From Mariniphaga sediminis (GTDB lineage Bacteria; Bacteroidota; Bacteroidia; Bacteroidales; Prolixibacteraceae), in NCBI RefSeq assembly GCF_003573545.1, contig NZ_QWET01000005.1, positions 1-64,000 on the forward strand: a stretch of DNA of 64,000 bases, given 5' to 3'. Positions 54,565 through 62,093 of the stretch are shown here, in pieces. Numbering within the stretch: position 1 is the first letter of the stretch; every line of letters begins with the position of its first letter. Under the pieces are notes generated by a model. That model was not told the DNA's origin. It ran no database searches and worked only from the letters and a program-made list of their open reading frames with translations. The translations under genes and the position numbers were made by a program.

Positions 54565-55203
54565 CTATTTCTTCCGGATGATGGTCATCCCGTCGCGTAA
54601 AGGCAGAATAACCTTTTCCACACGGGTGTCGTTTTTTATCAGCTCGTTGAAGGCAACAATTCCGGCAGTTTGTTTGTCGCCGGGAACGGAAGGGTGAAGT
54701 ACTTTTCCTCCCCAAAGTGTGTTGTCGGCAATTATATACCCTCCTTTCTTAACTTTGTCGAAAACCAGGTTATAATAATCGACATACTCCCGTTTGTCGG
54801 CATCGATAAAAACCAGATCAAATGTTTCATTCAGCGCAGGAATTATTTCAAGCGCCGGGCCAATCAGTTGGATAATATTTTTCTGCAGCTCGGCCTTTTT
54901 TATATATTTTTGCGCCAGGCTCTCCAGTTCATCGTCCAGTTCAATGGTAATCAGCTTTCCTTCTGCTGCCAATCCTTTTGCCAGACAAATAGCTGAATAC
55001 CCGGTAAAAGTGCCTATCTCAAGTATCCGTTCGGGTTGAATCATTTTGGAAATCATGGTTAGAACCTGCCCCTGCAAATGCCCCGAAAGCATCCGGGCTC
55101 CTGTTACCTTCAGGTGCGTTTCGCGATCGAGTTCCCGTAAAACAGGGTCGTCCGGATCAATATGCCCCAGGATATAACTTTCTATGTCTTTCTTTTTTTC
55201 CAC
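54565..55203 (-). CDS. class I SAM-dependent O-methyltransferase (CaOMT family)
   Basis: 212 residues. GARMLSGHLQGQVL opens the family; ILEIGTFTGYSAICLAKGL (65-83) is the SAM motif I; DLVFIDADKREYVDYYN carries the metal-binding Asp and ADNTLWGGKV the second metal site. Family members methylate catechols and similar diols with Mg or Ca. Cytoplasmic. It is 23 bases downstream of the M16 peptidase on the same strand, so they are probably co-transcribed from the promoter near 56,476-56,506. Confidence 0.92.
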   Translation of the reverse strand: MEKKKDIESYILGHIDPDDPVLRELDRETHLKVTGARMLSGHLQGQVLTMISKMIQPERILEIGTFTGYSAICLAKGLAAEGKLITIELDDELESLAQKYIKKAELQKNIIQLIGPALEIIPALNETFDLVFIDADKREYVDYYNLVFDKVKKGGYIIADNTLWGGKVLHPSVPGDKQTAGIVAFNELIKNDTRVEKVILPLRDGMTIIRKK

Positions 55204-55226
55204 GCTTTCCCCTTCTTCTTTTAATG

Positions 55227-56456
55227 CTACCTGTACACCAGCCTGCTCATCCGGTTTTCTTCCAGCACTTCGTTGGCCACTTCTATCAGATCAACCGGAG
55301 AAATAGCCTCAATTTTTTTAAAAATTGTTTTCACCGAATCCACTTTATTGAAAAGCAGGTAACTTTTACCGATGGTCAACATCAGGTCCTCCCCGTTTTC
55401 AGCAGATATGGCAATTTGCCCCATCAATTGTCTTTGGGCTTTGCTTAACTGAAGAACACCCAGCTTCTTCTCCCGCAACAGCTTAAACTCTCTCAGAATA
55501 AGGGCAATGGCTTTCTCAAGATTTTCGCGATCTGTACCGAAATACACATTAAAAAGGCCTGTGTCGGTATAGGCCGTGTAACCCGATTCAATATTGTAAG
55601 CCATCCCTTGTCGCTCGCGCAATGCCATATTCAGCCTTGAATTCATGGCCTGTCCGCCAATAATATTATTCAGCAGCACCATCGCAATCCTTCGGGGATG
55701 CATCACATCAAATGCCACATTTCCCAGCAGGCAGTGCGCCTGAAATGTGTCTTTCTCCACAATCCGGTTTCCCGGGATATAATTATCAAATTGCCGGCGT
55801 CCGTTCTGACGCAGCCGGGTTTCAGCGTGTCCGAAATATTTTTCAATAAGTTTTACCAGAGCGTTAAAATTGATTTTTCCCACAGAGGAAATAACCATCT
55901 GGTCGGTATGATAATTCTGACTGATAAACCGGAGAATGGCCTCCCGGTTGAACAAAGCCAGGTTAGCAGGGGTTCCCAAAATATTGCGCGCAATCGGATG
56001 CCCGTCAAAAACCAGTTCTTCAAACTCATCGAAAATCAGTTCCGAAGGAGAGTCCTTGTATGAATTAATCTCCTCAAGCACTACTTCTTTCTCACGATTC
56101 AGCTCTTTTTCCGGATACACACTGTTAAACAGAATATCACTGAGTAATTCGGCAGTACGCTCGTAAAATTCTGCCAAAAAGGTAGAATAAAGCGTGGTCT
56201 CCTCCTTTGTAGTGTATGCATTCAGCTCGCCACCAACGTCTTCAATACGACTCAAAATATGAAATGCACGGCGCTTCCGGGTTCCTTTAAAAACCGAGTG
56301 CTCGATAAAGTGAGCCAATCCGTGCTCGTCCGGCTCTTCATCACGCGAACCGGTATTGATAAGAATACCGAGATGCCCCACGGGTGAGTCAGTCGGCTTG
56401 TGAATAAGCCGGATACCATTGGGCAGTGTATGTGTCAGAAAATCAGTTTCAACCAT
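55227..56456 (-). CDS. M16-family zinc metallopeptidase (cytoplasmic, processing-peptidase-like)
   Basis: 409 residues from the ATG at 56454-56456; the longer frame to 56633 runs into the tRNA gene and is rejected. HFIEHSVFKGT with the inverted HxxEH zinc site at 49-53, and the distal Glu in EKEVVLEEINSY, mark the active half of the M16 peptidase. The second half (GNVAFDVMHPRR... and AYNIESGYTAYTD) is the inactive half of a two-domain clamp. It has no signal peptide, so it is probably intracellular. Perfect Bacteroidota promoter just upstream. Confidence 0.93.
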   Translation of the reverse strand: MVETDFLTHTLPNGIRLIHKPTDSPVGHLGILINTGSRDEEPDEHGLAHFIEHSVFKGTRKRRAFHILSRIEDVGGELNAYTTKEETTLYSTFLAEFYERTAELLSDILFNSVYPEKELNREKEVVLEEINSYKDSPSELIFDEFEELVFDGHPIARNILGTPANLALFNREAILRFISQNYHTDQMVISSVGKINFNALVKLIEKYFGHAETRLRQNGRRQFDNYIPGNRIVEKDTFQAHCLLGNVAFDVMHPRRIAMVLLNNIIGGQAMNSRLNMALRERQGMAYNIESGYTAYTDTGLFNVYFGTDRENLEKAIALILREFKLLREKKLGVLQLSKAQRQLMGQIAISAENGEDLMLTIGKSYLLFNKVDSVKTIFKKIEAISPVDLIEVANEVLEENRMSRLVYR

Positions 56457-56475
56457 TAGAAAAATAATCAGGCTG

Positions 56476-56506
56476 CAAAAGTAGTAAAAGTAACGTGCAA
56501 CACAAA
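56476..56506 (-). promoter_or_regulatory. perfect promoter of the M16/O-methyltransferase operon
   Basis: On the minus strand TTTG (56503-56506), exactly 19 bases, then TACTTTTG (56476-56483). It matches the Bacteroidota consensus at every specified base and supports the ATG at 56456 about 20 bases downstream. Confidence 0.8.
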
Positions 56507-56560
56507 CAGCGGGGGCGATACAGAATTTTTTAGTCTTCGTTGACTTTGATCTGAATTTTC

Positions 56561-56590
56561 TTTGTGATTTTAAAAAAATGCTTACTTTTG
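56561..56590 (+). promoter_or_regulatory. promoter of tRNA-Phe
   Basis: TTTG (56561-56564), 18 bases, TACTTTTG (56583-56590), then the tRNA starts 16 bases on. It is back to back with the M16 promoter. Confidence 0.78.
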
Positions 56591-56606
56591 CATCACCGAA
56601 AAAAAG

Positions 56607-56671
<65 letters not shown>

Positions 56672-56679
<8 letters not shown>

Positions 56680-56691
56680 CAAAAGGGAGAA
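56672..56691 (+). repeat. direct repeat at the tRNA-Phe 3' end, copy 1 (possible att site)
   Basis: TGGCACCACAAAAGGGAGAA, covering the last acceptor strand of tRNA-Phe and the terminator stem start, is repeated exactly at 56985-57004. An identical tRNA 3' end with a stretch beyond it is the usual core of a tyrosine-integrase attachment site. Confidence 0.7.
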
Positions 56692-56716
56692 GTAACCTTC
56701 TCCCTTTTGTTTTTTT
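56680..56716 (+). terminator. intrinsic terminator of tRNA-Phe
   Basis: CAAAAGGGAGAAG (56680-56692) and CTTCTCCCTTTTG (56697-56709) form a perfect 13-bp stem around a four-base loop, followed by seven T. Confidence 0.93.
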
Positions 56717-57148
56717 AACTCACCTCGCTTATATGAGATCACGGCGGCTCACCTTGAAAAGTAGGGATTTTGTTCTAAGGATTATTGTAACGCCCGTTAA
56801 ATTTAAATTTTGCTTTACAATACCGATATAGCACCCCTTATTGCACAATAAGAGTTCATGGATTTTAGCAAGGTGTCAACTTAAAACAGTCTGTCATAAT
56901 CCATTTTTTCATTTGCGCTTCGGCAAACATAAACCTTAGCACAGCATCCCAATGTTCAGGTAAAAAGCATGATATTTCTCCATCTGGCACCACAAAAGGG
57001 AGAAATAAAAGTTTTCCTCTTTTTATTAATATTCTACTTGTGTATTTTCCCGCAAAGTTGTAAACTTGCACTTCGAATTTTGACGTTCATTTTCTTGGTT
57101 AATAGGCCATACACTTTAACCTGGAAATATAAAACTAAAAACTCATCC
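56717..57148. other. gap between the two tRNA genes with an integration scar
   Basis: 432 bases. It holds the second copy of the tRNA-Phe 3' repeat. A minus-strand frame (56865-57071, 68 codons) with FLPEHWDAVLRFMFAEAQMK in it has no family I recognise; it could be a remnant of an integrated element. Nothing else is supported. Confidence 0.5.
56985..57004 (+). repeat. direct repeat of the tRNA-Phe 3' end, copy 2
   Basis: Exact 20-base copy of 56672-56691, followed by a weaker, imperfect hairpin (GGGAGAAATAAAAG ... CCTCTTTTT) that resembles a worn copy of the original terminator. Confidence 0.7.
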
Positions 57149-57222
57149 GGGCCTATAGCTCAGTTGGTTAGAGCACCTGACTCATAATCAGGGGGTCCCT
57201 GGTTCAAGCCCAGGTGGGCCCA
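57149..57222 (+). tRNA. tRNA with CAU anticodon, probably tRNA-Ile2 (possibly Met)
   Basis: 74-base cloverleaf: acceptor GGGCCTA/TGGGCCC, D-arm GCTC-AGTTGGTTA-GAGC, anticodon arm CCTGA-CTCATAA-TCAGG (anticodon CAT), T-arm CCTGG-TTCAAGC-CCAGG, discriminator A, no encoded CCA. A CAU tRNA may be elongator Met or the lysidine-modified Ile2. The pairs C4-G69 and C5-G68, known recognition points for the lysidine synthetase TilS in Escherichia coli, are present, which favours Ile2. The start does not have the mismatch of an initiator Met tRNA. Confidence 0.88.
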
Positions 57223-57233
57223 CAACAGGAAAT

Positions 57234-57270
57234 AAGGCACTTTCAGCAATGAAGGTGTCTTTTGTTTTTT
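57234..57270 (+). terminator. intrinsic terminator of the CAU tRNA
   Basis: AAGGCACTTTC (57234-57244) pairs with GAAGGTGTCTT (57251-57261), 11 bp with two G-U pairs and a six-base loop, then TTGTTTTTT. Confidence 0.85.
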
Positions 57271-57382
57271 AGGACTGGGTACAATGGTGGGCCGATGTTA
57301 TTTTGGGATGTTGTCTTTTGTTTTTATCTGTTCTTTGCAAAAAGGGTCTGAGGGTATTGTAAAAGAAATCCAATGAAAAGGC

Positions 57383-57414
57383 GGGCAGATTTAAGAACCT
57401 GCCCATAGTTTTTT
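57383..57414 (+). terminator. weak terminator-like hairpin
   Basis: GGGCAG (57383-57388) and CTGCCC (57399-57404) pair perfectly; the loop is ten bases and TTTTTT follows four bases after the stem. It may back up the tRNA terminator. Confidence 0.5.
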
Positions 57415-57480
57415 ACTTGCTGTCATTTAAAAACTGGGAACTAGTCAATCTCGATGTTTAAATCAATAATATAAAAGAAA

Positions 57481-57508
57481 AGGGCTCTCCAGCAAAAAAG
57501 GAAGCCCT
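57481..57508 (-). terminator. terminator-like hairpin for the M16 lipoprotein gene
   Basis: On the minus strand AGGGCTTCC pairs with GGAGAGCCCT with one bulge, followed by TTTCTTTTAT. It is about 230 bases after the M16 stop codon. Confidence 0.55.
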
Positions 57509-57543
57509 AATCCTTAAGATTGATCTAATAAATTGCCTGAAAA

Positions 57544-57595
57544 ATTTCCCTGCACGTTGAGTTTAGGTCATCATTAACCTCTTTTGCAGGGAAAT
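57544..57595. repeat. 52-base nested inverted repeat
   Basis: ATTTCCCTGCA (57544-57554) and TGCAGGGAAAT (57585-57595) form a perfect 11-bp stem; inside it AGGT/ACCT makes a second small stem around the loop. Symmetrical, with no T run on either side. Confidence 0.6.
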
Positions 57596-57734
57596 AACTC
57601 CCGGCTCAGGAGATGTTGTTGCCAAGTATAAAGCTTTACTGTCACACACTGTTTTGACGCATATACACTATTTCTATGAAAAAAGCTGTTTAATTTTATG
57701 TGTACGCACCGACATGTAAAACCTTTTCATACGG

Positions 57735-60563
57735 CTATTTTTCAGGCATAAGGTTAAAATTTTTATATGTAGTGATATCAAAAATTTCTGTTGCCATATT
57801 TTTTATATCATCATTTGTTACCTGTTTTAGGGTAGGGATGAGATTTGGAAATTTTTTAAAGTCGAGCCTGTAGACCAGGTATTCCTGAACCAATTTCATC
57901 CAGTAATCATTTGTTTCACGCGAAGTTTCATCATCGTGTTCAATCTGGTTCAGGATGGAAGCCAAATCTTCAGGAGTCACCCCCTCTTTTTTGATTCTTT
58001 GAATTTCATCAAAAACCAGTTTTTTTAACTCTTCTACCCTGCCCGGGTCACAAACAAACTGGATGGAAACGCTGAGGTTATCCGTTGGATATGGCGAAAA
58101 GTAAGGATAAGCCCTGATTGAATAAACACCTCCCTGTTTTTCTCTGATGTTTTCCATTAGTGCATTGGACAAGGCATCGCACATTATGCGAGATACAAGC
58201 TTGTTTTTTTGTGAATAGTCCATTTCGGCATCTGGAAAAAGAATCCTCACAATACTCCTTTGCTCTTTGGCAAGGTGCATTGTATGCTCAACTTTTCCCT
58301 TTGGAGGTGATATGTCCCTGTCCGTCCATGTTTCTTTTTTTGTATTATTGCCTGGCAGTCCGCCAATATATTTTTCGACCAAAGGTTTTACGGTTTCCGG
58401 ATTCAGGCTTCCGGCAAAAAAGAATGAAAAATCTCCGGCGTTGGAAAAACGTTCCCGGTAAATTTTGTATACTTTATCATAATCGAGTTCCTGGTTAACC
58501 CGTTCAACAGTTACCGGACTTACCCGCGGATGATATGAAGCCATAATTTTACTTACTGTATCGTTCCAGACAACATTCGGATCGAGGTATTTATTTTTTA
58601 GCTGCAAATTGATCTTTTCCAATAAGGCTTCGTACCTGGGTTTACTTTCGCGTGGTGCTGTAAAATAGAGGTGAGCGATTTTTAGCATGGTTTCAAAATC
58701 CTCAACCGTTGAGTTGCCGCCAAGACCTTCCGAATAATCGCCGCACCCTAGTCTAACCTGCACCATCTTTCCGGAAAGGGCTTTTCCCAGGTCAACCGGG
58801 CTAAAGTCGCCAATCCCCACATACGAAATAATGTCCGGGGCAAAGCTTGCCGAAATGTAATCAGCATCGTCATATACTGAGTATCCTCCGGGGCTGTAAG
58901 CGCCAAAGTAAATCTGGTCATTTTTATAGTTTGTAGGTTTAATAAATACCCGGGCGCCGTTCGACATTTCCCATTCAATAAGGTCTTCAACACCTTCTAC
59001 ATTTTGTTCCCTTATTACCTTTCCCGGTGTTGGTTCTTCAGGCAGGAGTTCTTCCAGATTTAGTCCTTCGGAATAAGCTTCCAGCTCCTTTTCTTCCATT
59101 TCATCGAATACCTGAAGGACCGTGTTTTCGTCAGGCAATGAATCTTTATCCTTCTCCGGGGCATTGATGATAACCACCCTGTTTTTCCTGGTAGTGAGCA
59201 TTTGTCCGGTTTCTTTAATCTCTTTTAACGAAATATCTTCGAGCAGTTCCTTGGTTAGATCATAGTTGATTTTCGGATCGATAACCGGGAGTTGTGCCAA
59301 CGTAAAATTGCGGATGTAATCTTCCACATAATTTTTTGATTCCCTTGTGTTTCTTTCGCGAAATGCTTTTCCGGCACGGCTGATGAATTTCTTTTTCGTG
59401 CGTTCAAATTCAGCTTTGGTAAAGCCATGGCTTAAAGCACGTTTGTTCTCCTCCAGAAGCGAGGCAATGGCTTCTGTAACCCTGTCTTCTTTTACGGAAG
59501 CCCTCAGGGTATACATATTTTTTTCGCCTATAAATTGAGAATAGCTTGCACTGGCTGTAAAAAAGGGTGCTATCCTTTCTTCATCATCGGCTGCCTGGAG
59601 GAGTCGGTCGGTTAGCATGCTTGTGTAAAGATTCTGGATTAAATCTGTCCTGAGATCTCCAACTGTTTTAACCGGGGTAAACGGGTGCTTGTAGTAAATG
59701 ACTACAGAACTTGAATTTAGCTCCTCGTCAGTACAATGGGCAACCAGTGTTTCTGCGTGTCCCGGGATTTCGATAGCCGGTTTTTCCCTGGGGGCCTCCT
59801 GTTTCGGGATTTCCGAGAAAACACTTTTCACCTTCTGCTCCATCTCCCGAATGTTAAAATCGCCAACAACAATTACCGCCTGTAAATCGGGGCGGTACCA
59901 GTCTTTTCTGTAACGGCGCAACGCATCTGGTTTGCCATAATCAATAATTTTATAGGTGCCTATCACATGACGTTCGGCATACTTTGAATTATGGAAGAGG
60001 TATGGCAAAGATTTATTCAGCAATCTCCCGTTGACATCGTAACGTGTTCGGAATTCTTCGTGGATAACCCCTCTTTCGGCATCAATCTCCTTGTCGGTAT
60101 CAGATACGGCGCTTGCCCAGTCGCGGACAGCCAGGAGCCCTTTATCGATATATTCCTCCTTACCGGCAGGGATACTTAGTTCATAAACTGTTTCATCAAA
60201 CGACGTGTAAGCATTAATTTTTTCTCCGAATTTGGACCCAATCGATTCAAAATAGTCTATCATCTCTTTATCCGGGAAATTTTCCGTGCCGTTAAATGCC
60301 ATATGCTCGCAAAAATGGGCAAATCCACGCTGGTCATCATCTTCGAGAACAGACCCGGCATTGACCACCAGGTTCATCTGTATCTCATTTTTGGGGCGCC
60401 TGTTTTGTTTAATATAGTAGGTTAGGCCATTTTCAAGTTTCCCGATTTTTACTTCAGGGCTGGTTGGAAGCTCCTGTTCCAGTTTGTTATCACAACTGGC
60501 AAAAGACAATACAGTTGCTAAAACAAACAGAGATATACCAATTTTTCTTATAATACGATTCAT
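57735..60563 (-). CDS. large M16-family zinc peptidase lipoprotein (PqqL-like)
   Basis: 942 residues; lipoprotein signal ending FASC (Cys-24). HFCEHMAFNGT carries the inverted zinc motif HxxEH at 83-87, and the distal Glu lies in DAERGVIHEEFR. Four M16 domains are expected from this length (pitrilysin/PqqL arrangement): the active domain, a second, and two further halves after about residue 500 (GAYSPGGYSVYDDADYISASF, FFFAGSLNPETVKPLVEKYIGGLPG). It is anchored at the outer or inner membrane facing the periplasm or surface. It follows the SusD gene on the same strand by 109 bases, so it probably serves the same uptake system by cleaving peptides. Confidence 0.93.
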   Translation of the reverse strand: MNRIIRKIGISLFVLATVLSFASCDNKLEQELPTSPEVKIGKLENGLTYYIKQNRRPKNEIQMNLVVNAGSVLEDDDQRGFAHFCEHMAFNGTENFPDKEMIDYFESIGSKFGEKINAYTSFDETVYELSIPAGKEEYIDKGLLAVRDWASAVSDTDKEIDAERGVIHEEFRTRYDVNGRLLNKSLPYLFHNSKYAERHVIGTYKIIDYGKPDALRRYRKDWYRPDLQAVIVVGDFNIREMEQKVKSVFSEIPKQEAPREKPAIEIPGHAETLVAHCTDEELNSSSVVIYYKHPFTPVKTVGDLRTDLIQNLYTSMLTDRLLQAADDEERIAPFFTASASYSQFIGEKNMYTLRASVKEDRVTEAIASLLEENKRALSHGFTKAEFERTKKKFISRAGKAFRERNTRESKNYVEDYIRNFTLAQLPVIDPKINYDLTKELLEDISLKEIKETGQMLTTRKNRVVIINAPEKDKDSLPDENTVLQVFDEMEEKELEAYSEGLNLEELLPEEPTPGKVIREQNVEGVEDLIEWEMSNGARVFIKPTNYKNDQIYFGAYSPGGYSVYDDADYISASFAPDIISYVGIGDFSPVDLGKALSGKMVQVRLGCGDYSEGLGGNSTVEDFETMLKIAHLYFTAPRESKPRYEALLEKINLQLKNKYLDPNVVWNDTVSKIMASYHPRVSPVTVERVNQELDYDKVYKIYRERFSNAGDFSFFFAGSLNPETVKPLVEKYIGGLPGNNTKKETWTDRDISPPKGKVEHTMHLAKEQRSIVRILFPDAEMDYSQKNKLVSRIMCDALSNALMENIREKQGGVYSIRAYPYFSPYPTDNLSVSIQFVCDPGRVEELKKLVFDEIQRIKKEGVTPEDLASILNQIEHDDETSRETNDYWMKLVQEYLVYRLDFKKFPNLIPTLKQVTNDDIKNMATEIFDITTYKNFNLMPEK

Positions 60564-60671
60564 AATTTTCTTTTTTCGGAATATTTATCTGATTCCGTTT
60601 GAATCAACAGGTAAATACAGGGAGGCATAAATGCGCCCCTGTATCAATGTGTTGTTAGGGAATATACGATT

Positions 60672-62081
60672 CTAATTTCTTCCGGCCCTTGGATTTTGCT
60701 CCATTTTCGGGTTTAGGTTTATCACCTTTTTAGGGATGGCCAAAACATAATTTTCATCATCCGGCTCAATGGTATAGGTTTGCCCTTTAAATGTCCGGGT
60801 AATTGTTTTGGCAAACTGAGGTTCCTTGTTCAAACGTTTCAGATCAAAAAGGCGCTGGCCGTCAAGAAATAACTCAACTCTTCTTTCTTTCAATACCAGG
60901 TCAAGCGCTTCATCACTTGTTTTATCGGTCTCGTAAGGAACAAAAGCGCCTTCGTTAAAACGTTTTTCGCGGAGCGTATTCAGATCGTTAATGGCAGCTG
61001 TCGCATTTTCCAGGCGGGCATTACATTCTGCCCGGATAAGGTATAATTCTGCCGTGTGAATGCCTGACCTGTGTCTTAAAGCAAGAGGTAATATTGACGG
61101 GCCGTGCATGTTGGGACCAAACATAGACATGTCCTGAACCGAGAAATAATACCTGCGGTCCCCTTCATCATATAAAGACTTGAGTTCATCACTCATATAT
61201 ACGGCTACAGTATAAGGCATAAAACCTCCGGAGACTCTTCCCCAAACAGCTTCCAAATCATCCTTTGCCATTCTTGGCCACTGATCTGGTCCCATAAATT
61301 TAGGCATAAATGGATGGAAATCGTACGTTTTATAATCGTACAAAAAAGAGTATTCGGAAAGTGACTTGTCGGCGTATTCCAACGCTTTGGCAAATTTACC
61401 CATAAAGAGGTACATTTTTGCCAGTAGACCCTGCACGCCTTGCTTACTTGGCCTGTAATTATATTCCGGATTTGTGGGTAATACCTTTTCAGCTTCCAGC
61501 AGGTCGGTTTCAATTAAAGTATACACTTCCTGTACAGTAGCCCTTGTCAGGACGGCATTAACATCTGCTTTAACCGGCATGGGAACACCCAGATCAGTTG
61601 TGCTGGTGTTGCTGTCGTAATGTTTGGCATACAGGTTTACCAGCCAGAAAAAGGCCTGTGCCCTTTGGGCCAGCGCCTCGCCTTTTATTCTTATGCGCAA
61701 ATCCTCATCATTGCCTTCGGCATTGTCGATATTATCCAAAACAACGTTGGAAACATATATCTGTTTGTATAAACCCTCCCAGTCAGGGTCTGACATATCA
61801 ACACTTAGATAGATATGGTCTTTAAACAAATATGTATTTTCTGTTTCAATTACTCTTGTAAATAGCCGGTTGAGCTCATCATCATACATCACAATATCAT
61901 CCGATAACTGAAACATATTGGCGGGTCCCAGCAAAAACATATTACGGTTCGACATCAATTCATTAAAATGAGCAACTGTTTGCGGGATAACCTTTCCCTT
62001 TGGGGTTATATCCATATAATCCTCGCAGCCCGTAAACAGTAAAGTTGCAAGTGTTATTGTCAGTATAAATATTTTTTTCAT
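60672..62081 (-). CDS. RagB/SusD-family lipoprotein, third pair
   Basis: 469 residues; lipobox LFTGC (Cys-19). EDYMDITPKGKVIPQTV and IKGEALAQRAQAFFWLVNLY are SusD features; HTAELYLIRAECNARL, ERRVELFLDGQRLFDLKRLN and MEQNPRAGRN close the fold. It partners the SusC encoded directly upstream. In contrast to the two other SusDs here it sits beside a large M16 peptidase rather than glycosidases and sulfatases, so its ligand may be a peptide, as for RagB. Confidence 0.93.
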   Translation of the reverse strand: MKKIFILTITLATLLFTGCEDYMDITPKGKVIPQTVAHFNELMSNRNMFLLGPANMFQLSDDIVMYDDELNRLFTRVIETENTYLFKDHIYLSVDMSDPDWEGLYKQIYVSNVVLDNIDNAEGNDEDLRIRIKGEALAQRAQAFFWLVNLYAKHYDSNTSTTDLGVPMPVKADVNAVLTRATVQEVYTLIETDLLEAEKVLPTNPEYNYRPSKQGVQGLLAKMYLFMGKFAKALEYADKSLSEYSFLYDYKTYDFHPFMPKFMGPDQWPRMAKDDLEAVWGRVSGGFMPYTVAVYMSDELKSLYDEGDRRYYFSVQDMSMFGPNMHGPSILPLALRHRSGIHTAELYLIRAECNARLENATAAINDLNTLREKRFNEGAFVPYETDKTSDEALDLVLKERRVELFLDGQRLFDLKRLNKEPQFAKTITRTFKGQTYTIEPDDENYVLAIPKKVINLNPKMEQNPRAGRN

Positions 62082-62093
62082 GATAGTCAGCTT

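Larger units (their letters stand above)
57271..57734. other. gap between the CAU tRNA and the M16 lipoprotein gene
   Basis: 464 bases holding three hairpins: a possible plus-strand terminator at 57383-57414, a minus-strand terminator of the M16 gene at 57481-57508, and a nested 52-base hairpin at 57544-57595. No open frame is supported. Confidence 0.5.

Noticed and set aside
60600-60645. Hairpin-like ATACAGGG/CCCTGTAT pair between SusD and the M16 gene
   Set aside because: Only an eight-base stem is convincing and no T tract follows on the minus strand, so it was not called a terminator.
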